A stretch of DNA of 64,000 nucleotides from Phialocephala subalpina (Eukaryota; Ascomycota; Leotiomycetes; Helotiales; Mollisiaceae). The notes under the pieces were generated by a model. It was not told where the DNA came from. It saw nothing but the letters and a program-made list of their open reading frames with translations, and searched no databases. The DNA is taken from NCBI GenBank assembly GCA_900073065.1, contig FJOG01000013.1:399227-463226 (forward strand), read 5' to 3'. The translations under genes and the position numbers were made by a program. Shown piece by piece: positions 37,418 through 49,354 of the stretch; position 1 is the stretch's first letter; each line of letters opens with the position of its first letter.

Positions 37418-37972
37418 ATGACGTCAAACGAATATTCCAGGCGCATGTTACCAATCCTGCTTGAAGAAGTCATGGATTTCATTGCGACTGGAGCTCATCA
37501 AGCTCAAAATGATCCCAACATGCGCAACATTCAGGACATGGTTGACTTTAACCTGAAACACGCGGACTTAGAGTTTCCTGAAGGCATGCAGCGAACTGCC
37601 AGTATTGGCCGTTCTCTACTGATATATGTGCGGATTATTCAACCCTAATACTTGCTTTTAGGTCTGCTCAAGCCAAATGTGACTGAGTCAGCCTACACGG
37701 GAGCCAAGACAACGATTTGACGTATTGCTTATGAGGAGGACTCACTCAGAGCAATGAATTCCCACAATTTAGACAGCCTACTAGGGCCAAGTGATGGACC
37801 TCTTGGGAGCATTGCTGCAGCCACAGATTTGAAGTCCTTGCCCTCGCGTGACACCTTGCTAACTTTGTTCTTCAGGTGGGCCGGTAGCATTTATGCCTTC
37901 GGCCTTGCTGGAATTGAATGGTCGACCAATTGCTATCTCAGTGTCTACGAAGCCTGGACAAGATGGAGTTAG
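37418..37972 (+). pseudogene. Amidase C-terminal relic
   Basis: Two open segments resemble the C-terminal third of amidase-signature enzymes. The first has NIQDMVDFNLKHADLEFPEG (the LxDLIxFN..HA..E pattern). The second has LDSLLGPSDGPLGSIAAAT followed by YAFGLAGIEWSTNCYL. They are in different frames, separated by stops, and the VPLG-containing stretch between them is scrambled. The catalytic Ser-Ser-Lys region is absent upstream. It is a decayed copy, probably non-functional. Confidence 0.62.
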
Positions 37973-40267
37973 ATTCTCGGTCTTGTACACTTTTGAGGCG
38001 AGATCCCCCGAGCGTGCTCTACCACCTCTACAGGTAGAGTTGGAAGCATCGTCGACCTTATGACGCAGGTACAACGAGACGTAATCTATTGCAAGGCACT
38101 TGGAATGAAGCGCTTACTCTCTAAACATGAAGAACTGTTCTCGGCCACAGTCACAGAAACACAACCTTTTCATTGAAGGGTATGAACATACTTTGGCCAT
38201 CGATCGATACACCTATATGCCATAACCTCCCCTCTTTCTCACTCATTTGATCACCTGGAGTCTCATACTCCAGTATATCTCTAGTCCACATTCCAATGCA
38301 GCTACACGAGTTCCCTCAATGTCCTCGACCACCCCTATTTCCTCCCCTTGTTCACCGACAGAGGAACCTAGTCAACGATGCTGTATTCCCTTCGCGCTTC
38401 AACCACTTCAACACAATCCATCCGATAAACATCTCCAAATCTCATTCCCTTCATTCAAAAATTCGAGGATCTCCATCACACCATCCTCCATTTCATAAAT
38501 TTCCAGACTATCCAGTCCCCTGCTTCCTAATCTCCTCCCATCTAACCGTCATTCTCCATCTTCTGAGGAAGGATCGCATTGATTTTCGGACCGGTGAATC
38601 AGGTGTCTGGCAAGATGATAGCATGTTGTTTGAGAAATATGAGATGTCAGAGAATTGTTGAGGAATGATTCAGCGGACGCGTCAAATTTGTGCGAACTGG
38701 GGCCTGGTAGTATTCGGTACACTAGAGCCTAGTGACTTACTGTGACATGTCTGGGAGTAGCTTGGCGTCACCATTTCTCGAGCCCGACCACATCTCAAGC
38801 AGGATTTGAAGCAGAATGGCGTCATGTGTTTTTGGCTCATTGATTGGTTGATGGACCGTCTCGCTTAACTTGAGGATGGTCGACTTCCCTTGCTCATGTT
38901 CTCGCACTGCTCTGCTCAATGATATGAATAGGATCGGGTGCAGAGAGGGTTGGAGGTTTGACGGTTTTGTTTGCAACAGTTGATGAAAGTGCTGTGGACA
39001 AGTGGTCCCTTCGCTCTTGCCTCTGAGTTTCTCGCTAACGCGATGATGTTGGGGGTGGGGGGCAGCATTTCGAGTCTGCTGCTCGTCCAGCCCAGGTCCT
39101 GAGCATTTTGTAGGTCTGCGGCTGGTGTATTTATGTTGAGGTACATAGGATAAACCCGTCGGGTGTTCAGAGCCGTGTCCCTCTCCTGCTGGGTATAGAT
39201 GTGAGTCTTCACTGCTGCCGAAGGTGTTCCACCAGATCCTTTTTTGTTGCTGAGATGTTTCCGTATAGAGAAGTATGCTACGTAGTGAGAGACTGAATCT
39301 TATGGAGGCAGTGAGACCAAGGTTGAGTATGGCGCGTCAGTAAAAGACCTGGATTTGAAATGCTTCCCGGGATGAGAGCGGCCGAGCCAGATAATGCGTA
39401 TCGACACCAGTGTATATATCGCGATGCTTTCAACCAAGAGCACGACCGCAACCGAAATCGAATAGTGCGTATCGACGCCAGGCGTCGGAGTACGGTGCAC
39501 TCAACGACGAGGGCTTGTCGAATTGAGTGGCCTTACAGGCCAGCGCCATCGGGCCGCCTACTCATTGATTAGATATGGACGCAAAAGGAGTGGAGTGGAT
39601 CGGTCGCTAGTAGCAACTTACTCCCATGCCGAAGTCACTGCTTAGTTATTCTCCTTCTTCTTGTCATTCTTCACTCCCTGACAAACCGGTCGGTCTGTCT
39701 CCTGTGAGGGAGTCAGTCGTTGGTCGTCTCCGGGTGCAGCGGAAGGAAAGTAACCCCGACCTATTTTTAGGCCGTTCATAGCAGACATCCACCACATACC
39801 GAAGGCGAGTATAACGACTCTGTTCCTGTCCATAGGTATCAGAGCACGCAACGCGGCGCGGGGCTGAAGAATTGTTTGAAGAAGGGACCGATCGTGGTTC
39901 CGATGTGGTCTCCGTCTATCTTTCCGGGATAATAATGACTAGGTTCTCTCAAAGATAACAAGTAGTCGGGCAAGGAGGAGAAAAGAAGAGTCAAGAGAGA
40001 AACCGCGCTGGAATAGTCTGTTTACATCGCTCATCGTTCTTGCCTTGCGCGTAGACTTGACTATACTCAGGTGCCATGCACTTGACTTCCAACATGGTAG
40101 TCGCGCTTGAGAGTCTGCAACAAGAACTGGGGAACAAGCGTGAACATTTATATACCATTCGATATTATTGAAAGGAATTGGTTTCGATGGTCTCTAAGCA
40201 ATGTTGTGTCAGTACATGCTCTTCTAGAGAAAAATCACAATTGGGTCGGTGTTAAAGTTTTACCTGC
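37973..40267. other. Gene-poor interval with possible decayed membrane-protein exons
   Basis: On the minus strand, hydrophobic frames at about 39851-39770 (VVILAFGMWWMSAMNGLKIG) and 39480-39400 (SISVAVVLLVESIAIYTLVS) look like transmembrane helices of one multi-span protein. No complete gene could be assembled. The rest shows no gene. It may be a relic like the neighbouring amidase and dehydrogenase. Confidence 0.3.
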
Positions 40268-41382
40268 TTAATCCACCTTGATAACCACCTTCCCGAAATG
40301 ACCACCCTTGGATAAGTATATCAGCGCCTCCTTCGACTCTTCAAACCCAAACACCTTGTCCACAACCGGATATATCTTCTTCTCGTCATAAAACTGCAAC
40401 ATCTCCTCCAGTCTCTCCCTCGGTCCATTCAAAAGTCCCTTCAACGTCACATTCCTCTTCAAGGCCAGGACATTGATATTCGTCCGATCATCCGCTGCGT
40501 CCTGCTTCCCTGAGAGGTATCCAATGCAGTTGATCAGTCCACCAAATGCCACACATTCGAAGGACTTCTGCACTGTCTGAGCTCCGCCATTCTCGAATAT
40601 GATATCCACACCCTCGTCGTCTGTCATCTTGAGTACTTCTTCGTCCCAATTTGGTATCGTCTTGTAGTTGATAGTTCTGTCCGCTCCCAACTTCTTCGCT
40701 AACTCGAGCTTCGCATCCGAGGAAGAGGTAATGATCACTGCCACTATCAGCACCAGTTCAAGCCCTCGTCTCCAAGAACAAACATACCTTCAGCACCACT
40801 CGCGTGTGCAATCTGCAGTCCGCTCACAGCAACACCACCAGTCCCCTGAATCAACACCTTCTCTCCCTTGCCCCCAGGCTGCCCAAGCGGTCTCATCCCA
40901 TTAATCGCCATCCGTAGTTGATAGTTCTGTCCGCTCCCAACTTCTTCGCTAACTCGAGCTTCGCATCCGAGGAAGAGGTAATGATCACTGCCACTATCAG
41001 CACCAGTTCAAGCCCTCGTCTCCAAGAACAAACATACCTTCAGCACCACTCGCGTGTGCAATCTGCAGTCCGCTCACAGCAACACCACCAGTCCCCTGAA
41101 TCAACACCTTCTCTCCCTTGCCCCCAGGCTGCCCAAGCGGTCTCATCCCATTAATCGCCATCCTGAACAGGGGACGAGGGTTGCAGAGGGGCCGCCAGTC
41201 GTTTTGTGGTGGTTGTAGAGACCCATTATTACTTCGGTATCGCGGTAGTTGAGGGAGACGGTGCGGATTTTGACGAGGACTTCGTCGGGTCCCGGGGTGG
41301 GCAGGGGAGCGGTGGTTTGAGTGAGGTTTTCGAGACCATCTTGGGCAGTAGTCCATTGCTTGATTGTGGTTGGGAGGGACAT
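40268..41382 (-). pseudogene. MDR-family zinc-type dehydrogenase/reductase gene, rearranged
   Basis: The N terminus is intact (QWTTAQDGLENLT, PDEVLVKIRTVSLNYRD) up to LVPCS. There the expected DMCG segment and the following 70 or so residues are missing: the sequence jumps to the region just before the Rossmann fold (MAINGMRPLGQPGGKGEKVL, QGTGGVAVSGLQ). A 250-bp block spanning the end of this exon, an intron and the start of the next exon is then present twice in perfect tandem. The C terminus (DIIFENGGAQTV ... GKVVIKVD) is normal. The deletion shifts the frame, so full-length enzyme is not encoded. Either a genuine pseudogene or an assembly collapse and duplication. Confidence 0.75.
40664..41163. 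repeat. Perfect 250-bp tandem duplication
   Basis: 40664-40913 and 40914-41163 appear identical base for base. Flanking bases differ (t before copy 1; g against t after the unit). The unit holds an exon end, a complete intron with GTATGT donor, and the start of the next exon of the dehydrogenase gene. Perfect identity means very recent origin or assembly error. Confidence 0.9.
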
Positions 41383-41901
41383 TGTGGAGGGCTGCTTGCT
41401 GTGAAAGTGAGGTAGTTGAAGATTCGAACAGACGAAAGGAAAGAGATAGGAAGGAAGACAGTGCTGGATGATAAAGGACAGCAGAAGTGGCAAAGAGGAG
41501 AGCAATTGGAATCAGAAGGAAACTTACCCCACCATAGCTCACCAAGAGATTCTTATCGTTGGAGGCATGACGGAATTCCGAAGCTTTCAAGTTTGCGCGG
41601 CGCAAGTCGTTGAAAACATATTGTGATGACTAATAGTATTCACGTGATACAGCGGGGTTAGAAAGCGGTCGTTAGTGGAGGAGATTGTTTGCAGAGGTCT
41701 GAAGATTCGGAATTATGATGAATTTGAAGGTTTTCAATTGCCCTCCTCTACCTAGGTAAGGCTCTCATCCGCGTCTTAGCTCATCCCCATCCCCATCCCC
41801 AATCGCAAGTCTTGGTATCATCAAACCAGCACCTCTATGCGTATTCAAAACATCCATCCGCATGCATGCTATGCAATACTCTACAGTACATCAATTCATC
41901 A
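41383..41901. other. Intergenic, no gene recognised
   Basis: Promoter of the dehydrogenase relic and 3' flank of the Trs120 gene. It includes a short (ccccat)n tract near 41787. Confidence 0.4.
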
Positions 41902-44900
41902 TCAATCCTCATCACTGTCATCGTCTCTAACAACGACCAAAAATGGCTCTCTTGAATGCCATATCCTCCTCTCTTTAACACCTAGCACAGCATCCATCAT
42001 CTGCCTCGTGTTTGCTCGCGGCCTGCCTGTGCCTGGCTTGGTGGGCTCTGGGGGTGGGTTTTGCAATCGTGCTTCTTCTACTGATGCGCTGATTTCGAAC
42101 TCTCCTCTGGCTAATGCAGTAACGCCGAAACTGGCCTCTACAGTCTCCATACCTGGCAGTGGTGGGAGGGTTTGCTGAAGAGTACCGTTCCAAACTAGCT
42201 TCTTCGTAAGATCAAGCGCCAGGTTATGTGGCTGATTCCTGCAGGACGGCTGTATCCGTAGCAGCGGATATATCGTCTCTGTCGTGTGATTGCTAATTCG
42301 AACTTTCAACTCTGAAAAGGCATCTGTAAGAAGCTCATGCTTCGTATTGGCTCCCGATGCATCGTTGATAGACATATCAATGGCAATGTCATCAATCTTG
42401 ATAGCTTCAACCATACGTTGTGTCAACCGGATACCACGTAGCTCAATCTCGCCATTTCGATGGGGTCCAGATTTAGTGACCCACGTTCCATGAAGCATCT
42501 TGAGAACTTCTTCTCGATACCAAAATGCTTCCCTGCTAGCTCGTTCTGAATCTGCCGACACCCTGCCAGTACTAACAACAAACTGCCGCTGTCGGGAGGG
42601 GTCTAATGCCGGTATCGAGGCTGCGGGATCTTTAAGGAAGATTCGGTACATAGGGAACATAATTTTCGAAGTATTGCCCGGGAGGATTTCTTCGTCGATG
42701 ACACCTCCATTGGCGATATCGAGGTGCACATGTAGCTGAGACGGCCAAGCATTCCGAAGATCGAGCACAACGAGGCAGTAGTCTTCAGGACTAAGTGATG
42801 TGCTTTCTGGCTTCTTGCTCTCCAACATGGTCCAGAGAGATCGTGGGACATTGCCAGTGAGTGGCAGCACATCGACTCGGACCAGTTCCACGCTGGCATT
42901 GACTGTGACAGTGAGAGGCAGACTGACTTGCCGAGTATGAAACTTATCTTGAACCTCTGCTGCAGGGACTCCAAGATATGCATAATCGACTTGAACTACA
43001 GCACTGGTAAGACCTGGTCGGCCAAGGATCTCAACATCGAACGTCGCCGTTTCCCCAGGAGCAATAAATAGCTTCTCATCATCCTTCTTCTTCCATCTCA
43101 AGGCTTGCTTTCGAGCAAAAATGAGCTCGCACTCATAGAGTTCAGCAGGTGATGCATCGCGATTACTCATCGCAGTTTGCAAAGGGGCTTGCGTAGAGTC
43201 CTTGAATGAGAATAAAATCAGATCTACAGGCGTCTCTCGAGATAGATTTTGAAGAGTGATCGAAAAAGTCTGTCGTTCGCCTTCCAAAACCATCAAAGCT
43301 GACTGTGACAGAGTAGTGGATTTCACAATCACTACTGGCTGCCTATCGATAACATTCAATCCGAGGAATTTAGCCTTCGGTGGTACGATGGCAGGTGTTG
43401 TGGTGACAGGTCCTGAGCTAATGCTGAGTGGACGATCCTTCTGTTTGTAAAGCGCCGCAACCCCTATCGTCTTGACCTTCAATTCCCTTTGCGGCGACCA
43501 TGGCTCTTCAAATATTGGGAACCGTCTCTCTCTGCAACCTCGTACTCGGATAATGCATCCTGTGATCTTCAATTGGCCTGGAGACAGAGGTTTTCCAGCA
43601 ATGGTGAGTATTTGGGTTCGGTATGGACCAATAACAGTCTTTTGAGTTGCAGACTCGAATTTAGCACCTTCGGTCTCTAGTTTTATGCTTTCTATCTCAA
43701 CATCAAACTCGTAAGGATTCTGCAGTGTGACCCGAAACACTGCACCCTCACCGGCTACCAGTAAATTGTCGACAGCTGCAGTATCCGGATTTCTTAAAAA
43801 CGGATTGTGAATGAATGGACTGACTTCCTGTGACTTGGTCTCTGCACTCGCTCCTGGGAGTTCGCTTCGTGTATGAGGGATTGGCGTTCTCGTAGATTGT
43901 AGGGGTTCCAGCTCTATGCCTCGAAGCAGAAATTCGTCCCAGTATTCTGCTTGTAAATTCTTGACTCCCAAATTCCTTGCAGCTCCAAGTGTCCTTGAAA
44001 TATTCGTTGCGAGTCTGACCTGCTCCTCTCGACTCATCGTAGGAGATGCGTCTTCGCTGCGAGGCCCTGGTGCGACGCCGCTTCCAGCAGTTCTCAACAG
44101 GTCGGCTGTGAACCGCAGCACGCCGTGAAAATCCGGCAAAGCTTCCGAAATATTAATGCAAGAACGGAGAACATCCATCTTGAGGTTTTGGCCACCAAAT
44201 CCACGGATTGAAGCGTCGTGAAGAATCCGAGCAATTGCTGCTTCATTCGTGTCCTCCAGCGAATCAGGGCCTGTGGATGTTACCACACCATAGATCTTAC
44301 CGAGCGACCCAAGGAAAGAATCGACACCGGTCTCGATGTCCCCTTCACCCAGGTCAAGTGCACCAGCTCCATTTGCATTACCATTGACGGAGTTAAGCGC
44401 TGCCAACCCGGCAGCAGGATGAACACCCATTTCAGCAGCACCTTTGATTCGCGCCTGTACAAGACCAGGAATAAGAACAGATACAATGTCTCGGATCACC
44501 ATAGCTTTCTTCCTATGGAATCCAAGGGAACCGAAAACCGACGCAATGCCACTCAAAATTATAGTTCGATCAACGACAGACAAGCTGTCTGTGGAGAAAT
44601 GGGTAGGAAAAGCTCGCGAAAGTACAATTACAATCTCTGTGCGTGTAGGACGTATGTTCAACCGTGGTGTTACAAGATTGGGGGTTTTCTTGTAGGGGAT
44701 GCCTAGAACCAAGAGCTGCAAGACTTCATCGTCTATTGTGCCTCCGGCCAAGTGAACTGCTGACAACAATTTCGAGAACCTGATAACAGATTCGGAGAAT
44801 GGAAATGGTGGGAGCGACTCCCCGGTATTATTGGCTGCTCTGGCATAAAGGTTCAATATCCGATCGAGCAGCTCAGGGAGCAAAACTGTCAGGTTCTGGA

Positions 44901-46263
44901 GAGAAACTAAGCGATTACTTGCTGAACTTCGCGGATCTTGCGAGTTTGGCGTTGAAGAAGTCTTATCTGCCGAAGCATAACAGATTTGAGGGATTTGAAA
45001 ATCGATCCCGGTCCAGGCAAGCATGAGCATGCTCACGAGAATATTGTCCAGTGCTTTGGCATGCCATAAGTGATCGAGTGCATTTTTGGCAATGATAGCA
45101 GCCTCAACCAGCTCTTTCAAAGCATCTGGCCATCTTCCTGCTTTCATGTATAGCGAACCTATCACTATCCCAATTCGACCTTTGCCTTTATTTCTTGACC
45201 GCTCACTGACGCTGCCAGAGCCGAAGCCTTGCACCGCGACTCTTTCTTGACTTAAGTCTCGAGATTCCGATCCAGTAAGTCGAGGAGGTATAGCAGTTGC
45301 GGGGTTGGGACCTGCTATCTCATCGAACGTAGTAGCAGGACCAGAAGTGCCATTAGGAGTTGATGGTCTAGCTGAGGGTGTCGAAGCATTTGAATCGGCT
45401 CGACGTAATGCTGGCATCGACATTCGGACATGACTTCTGTCTCCACCGCCAGCAGGCGAGACTGACCTAGAGTCCCCTTGTACAGAATACTGAGAATTCC
45501 GCCGCGATAGCATGTCTGCTTGCGAGACGTGCCATGCCCCATTGTATTGCTTGTTGATCTGTGCCTGACTCGGGGAGTCGATCGTGTTCAAAGCTTGGAG
45601 AGATTTGGCCAGTGTTGTCATCTCGGCTAATAGCATTGACGATATGTCACACATGACTGTCTTCATTGTAGTTCTCTTGCATTGTTCGATTGGGGGAATC
45701 GCTACCAGGCCCTCTGGCAAGCTTCCAAGCGATTCTCGAGGGACATAGTCGAATAAGAGAATTTGGTGAACCAATGCCTTGGGGTATCGGTCTCGCAGAT
45801 CCTCGAGATCTTGGTATAATTCCCGCAAATTATGCTCCGGCTTTGGTGGTCCATTTCCGTTGAGACTCCTCCTCGAATTCCCTCGATATGAGACATGATC
45901 GAGTTCTGCGCCGTCTGCGAGGGCAATGATAACGAGGGGCTCGCGGTAGAGCTCGAAAGGAGAGAGGGCAACGTGTGAGGGCGGAGGATAGAAGGTTGTA
46001 AGGTCGAAGACAATCATGCCAGTTGGGAAGGCCAACGGGGAGAACATGTCTATGAGAAATTAGCAGATTTCGAATGGTCAAAAGCCGGGACTGTTTTCAC
46101 TTCTGTTCGGCCGCCCATCTGGGCTGATGTCCCCAAGTCGAACAACATTTTCAGGCTGTAGTCGGTCCACAAAGCTGAGGAATCTTGCCCTCTTAATTTG
46201 CCCAATTGGTAGAAGGACGACTCGTACTCTGGCGGGAGCAACAGGCGAAAGCTGGTCGAGCAT
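41902..46263 (-). CDS. TRS120: TRAPP II subunit Trs120 / TRAPPC9 (hypercellular protein A)
   Basis: Exon 1 (46263-46101) and a 4.1-kb exon 2 (46049-41902), separated by a 51-nt intron, give 1436 aa. Exon 1 encodes LSPVAPARVRVVLLPIGQIK and FLSFVDRLQPENVVRLGDIS; the junction makes RPNRNMFSPLAFP, a well-conserved start of this family. The middle carries long helical stretches (LYMKAGRWPDALKELVEAA, TPR-like), and the C-terminal half has beta-rich Ig-like segments (PYEFDVEIESIKLE). Length fits filamentous-fungal Trs120. It acts in the TRAPP II tethering complex at the late Golgi as part of the Rab exchange machinery for Ypt31/Rab11. The N-terminal exon is missed if only the large frame is called. 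Confidence 0.93.
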
Positions 46264-47214
46264 ACTGACAACATCTGGGAATGCGCCGGGCGACGGTGAG
46301 CTCGGACTCTCTGCGATAAAGGCTAGATCATCTGCTCTTTATGAAGTCCATGATGATGTGAGTTAGATTTAGAAACACTCCAAAGAGCAGAAGCTAGGGA
46401 AGAATCTCAAATATAACACTTCTTCCTCGTCGTGTGCTCTTCAGTGAATGGATTCTTGCTACGGTGACCTTTTGACACAATCCCGCTCAAGGAGAAATGT
46501 GCAGCCGCTCCGAGAAGATGTGGACCCCTGGATTTGTTTCGAACATGGCCGGTCTCTTTACTTTGCCATGAAACTTCTGTGAGACAGTTGGATGAGTACT
46601 AGTACATCAACCTTCTCGTTCGGCTTGATACCTATTTTCCATTGTATACCAAGACCAGTTAGTTGTTCCTTCCTCAGCTGCCTTAACTCCGGAACATCAC
46701 TCGGACCGAGCGGCAACATCCGAAACATTAATTTAGACAACATCGTGAACCTCATTTGTAGACCGTGACGATTGAGCATGCTAAGAATCATTCCACAATC
46801 CTTTGATGAGAATTGCAGAGGGAGCAGAAGTGTCTGTCGCCCCTCTCATGCAGATCTTTAGCCCAGCAACCATCTTAAGTGAGGCGTGTCTACTAGCAGA
46901 AGCAAGAAGAAAACACCCCGATGATCGGACGTCCCTCAAAAATGCACAAGAAAGAAACAACAGAGCAAGAGGCGTTGTCTGCTGTAATATTCTGTAACCC
47001 ACTTGGGTATTTCAAGCGCTGTTATCACTACTCTTCACGTAATGATTGATGGGAGATGGGAGATGTCGTTCAGGACTCAGAAGTCGGCTCATGTTCTTTG
47101 TCTAATCCTCCCTCAACAAGATGTGGACTGTCCTGGAGATTTTATCTCTCTTTGAGAGTACATGCAACCAACCTCGTCCATGCCATAGCATTCTTATCTC
47201 AGAATACCCTCGCT
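46264..47214. other. Intergenic, no gene recognised
   Basis: A 77-codon minus frame (46558-46791) has no recognisable features. The rest is empty. Confidence 0.4.
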
Positions 47215-48119
47215 TCAATCCTTGTTGAGTTCGAAAGGCTTCTCGGAAGATGAGGAAGATGAGGAAGATTCGTCAATGGCGGGTGGGGATGGTGTAAGCG
47301 ATCTTCGGACACGCTCCTGAGGACTGGCATCGTTGGAACTGTCGCTGGATGTATCGCTGGAGGCGTCCATTTTGTCGTGGGTTTTTGCAGTAGCACGGAC
47401 ATCTTGCTCCTCGTCTGTACCATCCTCAATAGAGTCCATGACGCTTGGCACGGTGCCCGTCTCATCGCAATCAGTCTCACGGGAGTCGGTCTTAGCATGA
47501 TTGACCCTGACGGAACCCGCCTCATCGGAACCAGTCTCGTAGGAGTCAGGGATAGATGAGTCTCGCTTTCTCTTCAGGTACTTGCTTCGGAAGGAGCTCG
47601 ATATCTGTAAATGCACATGTCATCCATGTATCCCTGAAAGCCCATATCCCCGAAGCTGATGTATGTCTCCCTGGCGCTCTGCGCCTTCCAAAATACTGTT
47701 TTGGAGATTTTGAAGACCAAAATGCCTGTAATTGGATCCGTATCTTTGCTTTGTGTTCGCACGTAAACCTGCGAAAGGGGTAGTACTCACGTTTGGCGAG
47801 CGGAGTCCCTCCTCGACTGCGGTGGAAGCTTGTGTTACTCTCGGAACGGTAGCGGACTGAGAATGATCTATCAGCTTCAAATCTCCGCTGTGATTGTCAA
47901 GATACATACCGTCTTTCGTTGCGCTGCATTTCTTGCCTCCTGATCCTCCTTGAGCTGGGCCTGATTGTGTCTGAGTAACTCCGACATCCTTATCCCACCC
48001 ACTGACGCAAGCACAGTTGAGGTGAACGAGATGCCGCCGGCCGGATCATTGGATTCGTTTCCTGCATTTGCAGCTTGCTTTGCTGCTTTCGCTTTGAGAC
48101 TGCGCTTTACTGAAGCCAT
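47215..48119 (-). CDS. Uncharacterised nuclear-type protein with MSELL-DQEA motif, paralogue 1
   Basis: Three exons (48119-47910, 47856-47791, 47604-47215) give 221 aa with consensus introns. The N terminus is basic (MASVKRSLKAKAAKQAAN). A short helical motif, MSELLRHNQAQLKEDQEA, lies about residues 44-62. Exon 3 starts with a basic KYLKRKRD patch and becomes acidic and Ser-rich (SSSSSSSSEKPFELNKD). No cysteines suit a zinc domain. The motif and exon plan are shared with the gene just upstream (48413-49354), so the two are tandem paralogues that diverged at the C terminus. Function unknown; a DNA-binding-factor relative is inferred only from that paralogue. Confidence 0.6.
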
Positions 48120-48412
48120 TTTGTTGTCAACAGCAACTGCAAATGTGGTGTGGAAAGTGTTGGCAGTGTTGATATTCCTGCGTTGATTGGGACGACGAGT
48201 TCGCGCTAAGCGAGGCCTAGGGTCAAACTTTCGACGGCCCCTTTCGACAATGCCTATTCTCAATCACGTTCACTAGGCCATCGAGTTCTATATTGAAGAG
48301 GCCAAGATATCCAATTAATTTCCCAATCTCTGTAATCTCTGGAATGCTCATAACTAGCCAACATATCCAATTGATTTCCTGAATCCTTGTAATGCTCAGA
48401 AGCTAGTTATTC

Positions 48413-49354
48413 CTAAGCCCGAGTCTCGTTGACAGTGCCCTCGTACGAACACTCCCATCCGGTTCTCGCACACAAGCCGCAAATTGGCATCTGCCTATCG
48501 CATGGTCTACGCTTATGACGGCATGATTGGCAGGCACGATCAGACAATTGCACTTGTGCTGGTACAGGTGTCGGAGCGGCCGCAGGCATTGGAGGATGTG
48601 ACGGGGGAGGTAGAAGGGCGGGCGTAGCCGGCAGTCCACTGAATCCTATTGAAGATTGAGGAGTCTGGCGGTTACGGAGCTGTGTGGGCCCATGAGATGA
48701 TTTGAGTGGGTGGGGAGAAGAGAAAGCTCACGCTTCAAGCTCCTACTGGCGGCAGCGGGCTTTTTCGGTTCCTGTATTTGCAAAGGTCAGCTATCTTCCG
48801 TAAAGATACCACATTCCCAGAGCTAATATGAGATTTCTAACTATCCTGTCTAGGATAGCACAATTCTCGCTGCCTTCTCAAAGATCTCGAAGATAAAGCC
48901 ACCGAGATTGTCAGGACTATATTGTTTGGGGGCCTGTGCGCCATTGAAGAGGCTCGAGTATTGGAGGAGTAGATGGTTGTGCTTACATCCGAAGACTTTT
49001 GTGTCTTTAACAAAGAGAGCTTTGCAGCGGGAGTAATATCCGCAGCGACGGAGGCATTAGCAGCGATTGGACTCTTGGCAGTGGCGGGAAGATTGGTCGA
49101 GTTCTATCATTCATCTGGTCAGAATGCTTCAATTCCAATCCACTACTACTCCATTGCTACAGAATACTCACTGCTGTCAAGCCTTGTGCCTTCCTACTCG
49201 CCTCCTGATCCGCCTTGAGCTCAGCACGATTGCTCTCAAGGAGCTCGCTCATGCTCGTACCCGTGGTGAATACGGTCAAGGAGTTCGGCGCGCTGTACTG
49301 GCTGCTTCCACCGGCAGTGTACGCTGCCTTCGGAGGATTCTTGACTCGACCCAT
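48413..49354 (-). CDS. Minimal Zn(II)2Cys6 protein with MSELL-DQEA motif, paralogue 2
   Basis: Four exons (49354-49172, 49103-48987, 48771-48732, 48645-48413) close in frame and give 190 aa. The N-terminal exon ends with MSELLESNRAELKADQEA. The last exon holds a Pro/Ala-rich linker and then a complete binuclear zinc cluster, ACQSCRHKRRPCDRQMPICG followed by LCARTGWECSY (C-x2-C-x6-C-x6-C-x2-C-x6-C). It stops only a dozen residues later. Usual fungal factors of this class have the cluster near the N terminus and a 300-500-residue regulatory domain after it; here both are missing or reversed. It may bind DNA as a small competitor or partner. An alternative ATG lies at 49444. Confidence 0.7.

Noticed and set aside
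40668..41154. Two identical 78-codon plus-strand proteins
   Set aside because: They are antisense shadows of the duplicated 250-bp block of the dehydrogenase gene.
44218..44706. 162-codon plus-strand frame
   Set aside because: Antisense within the large Trs120 exon; no independent start context or motifs.
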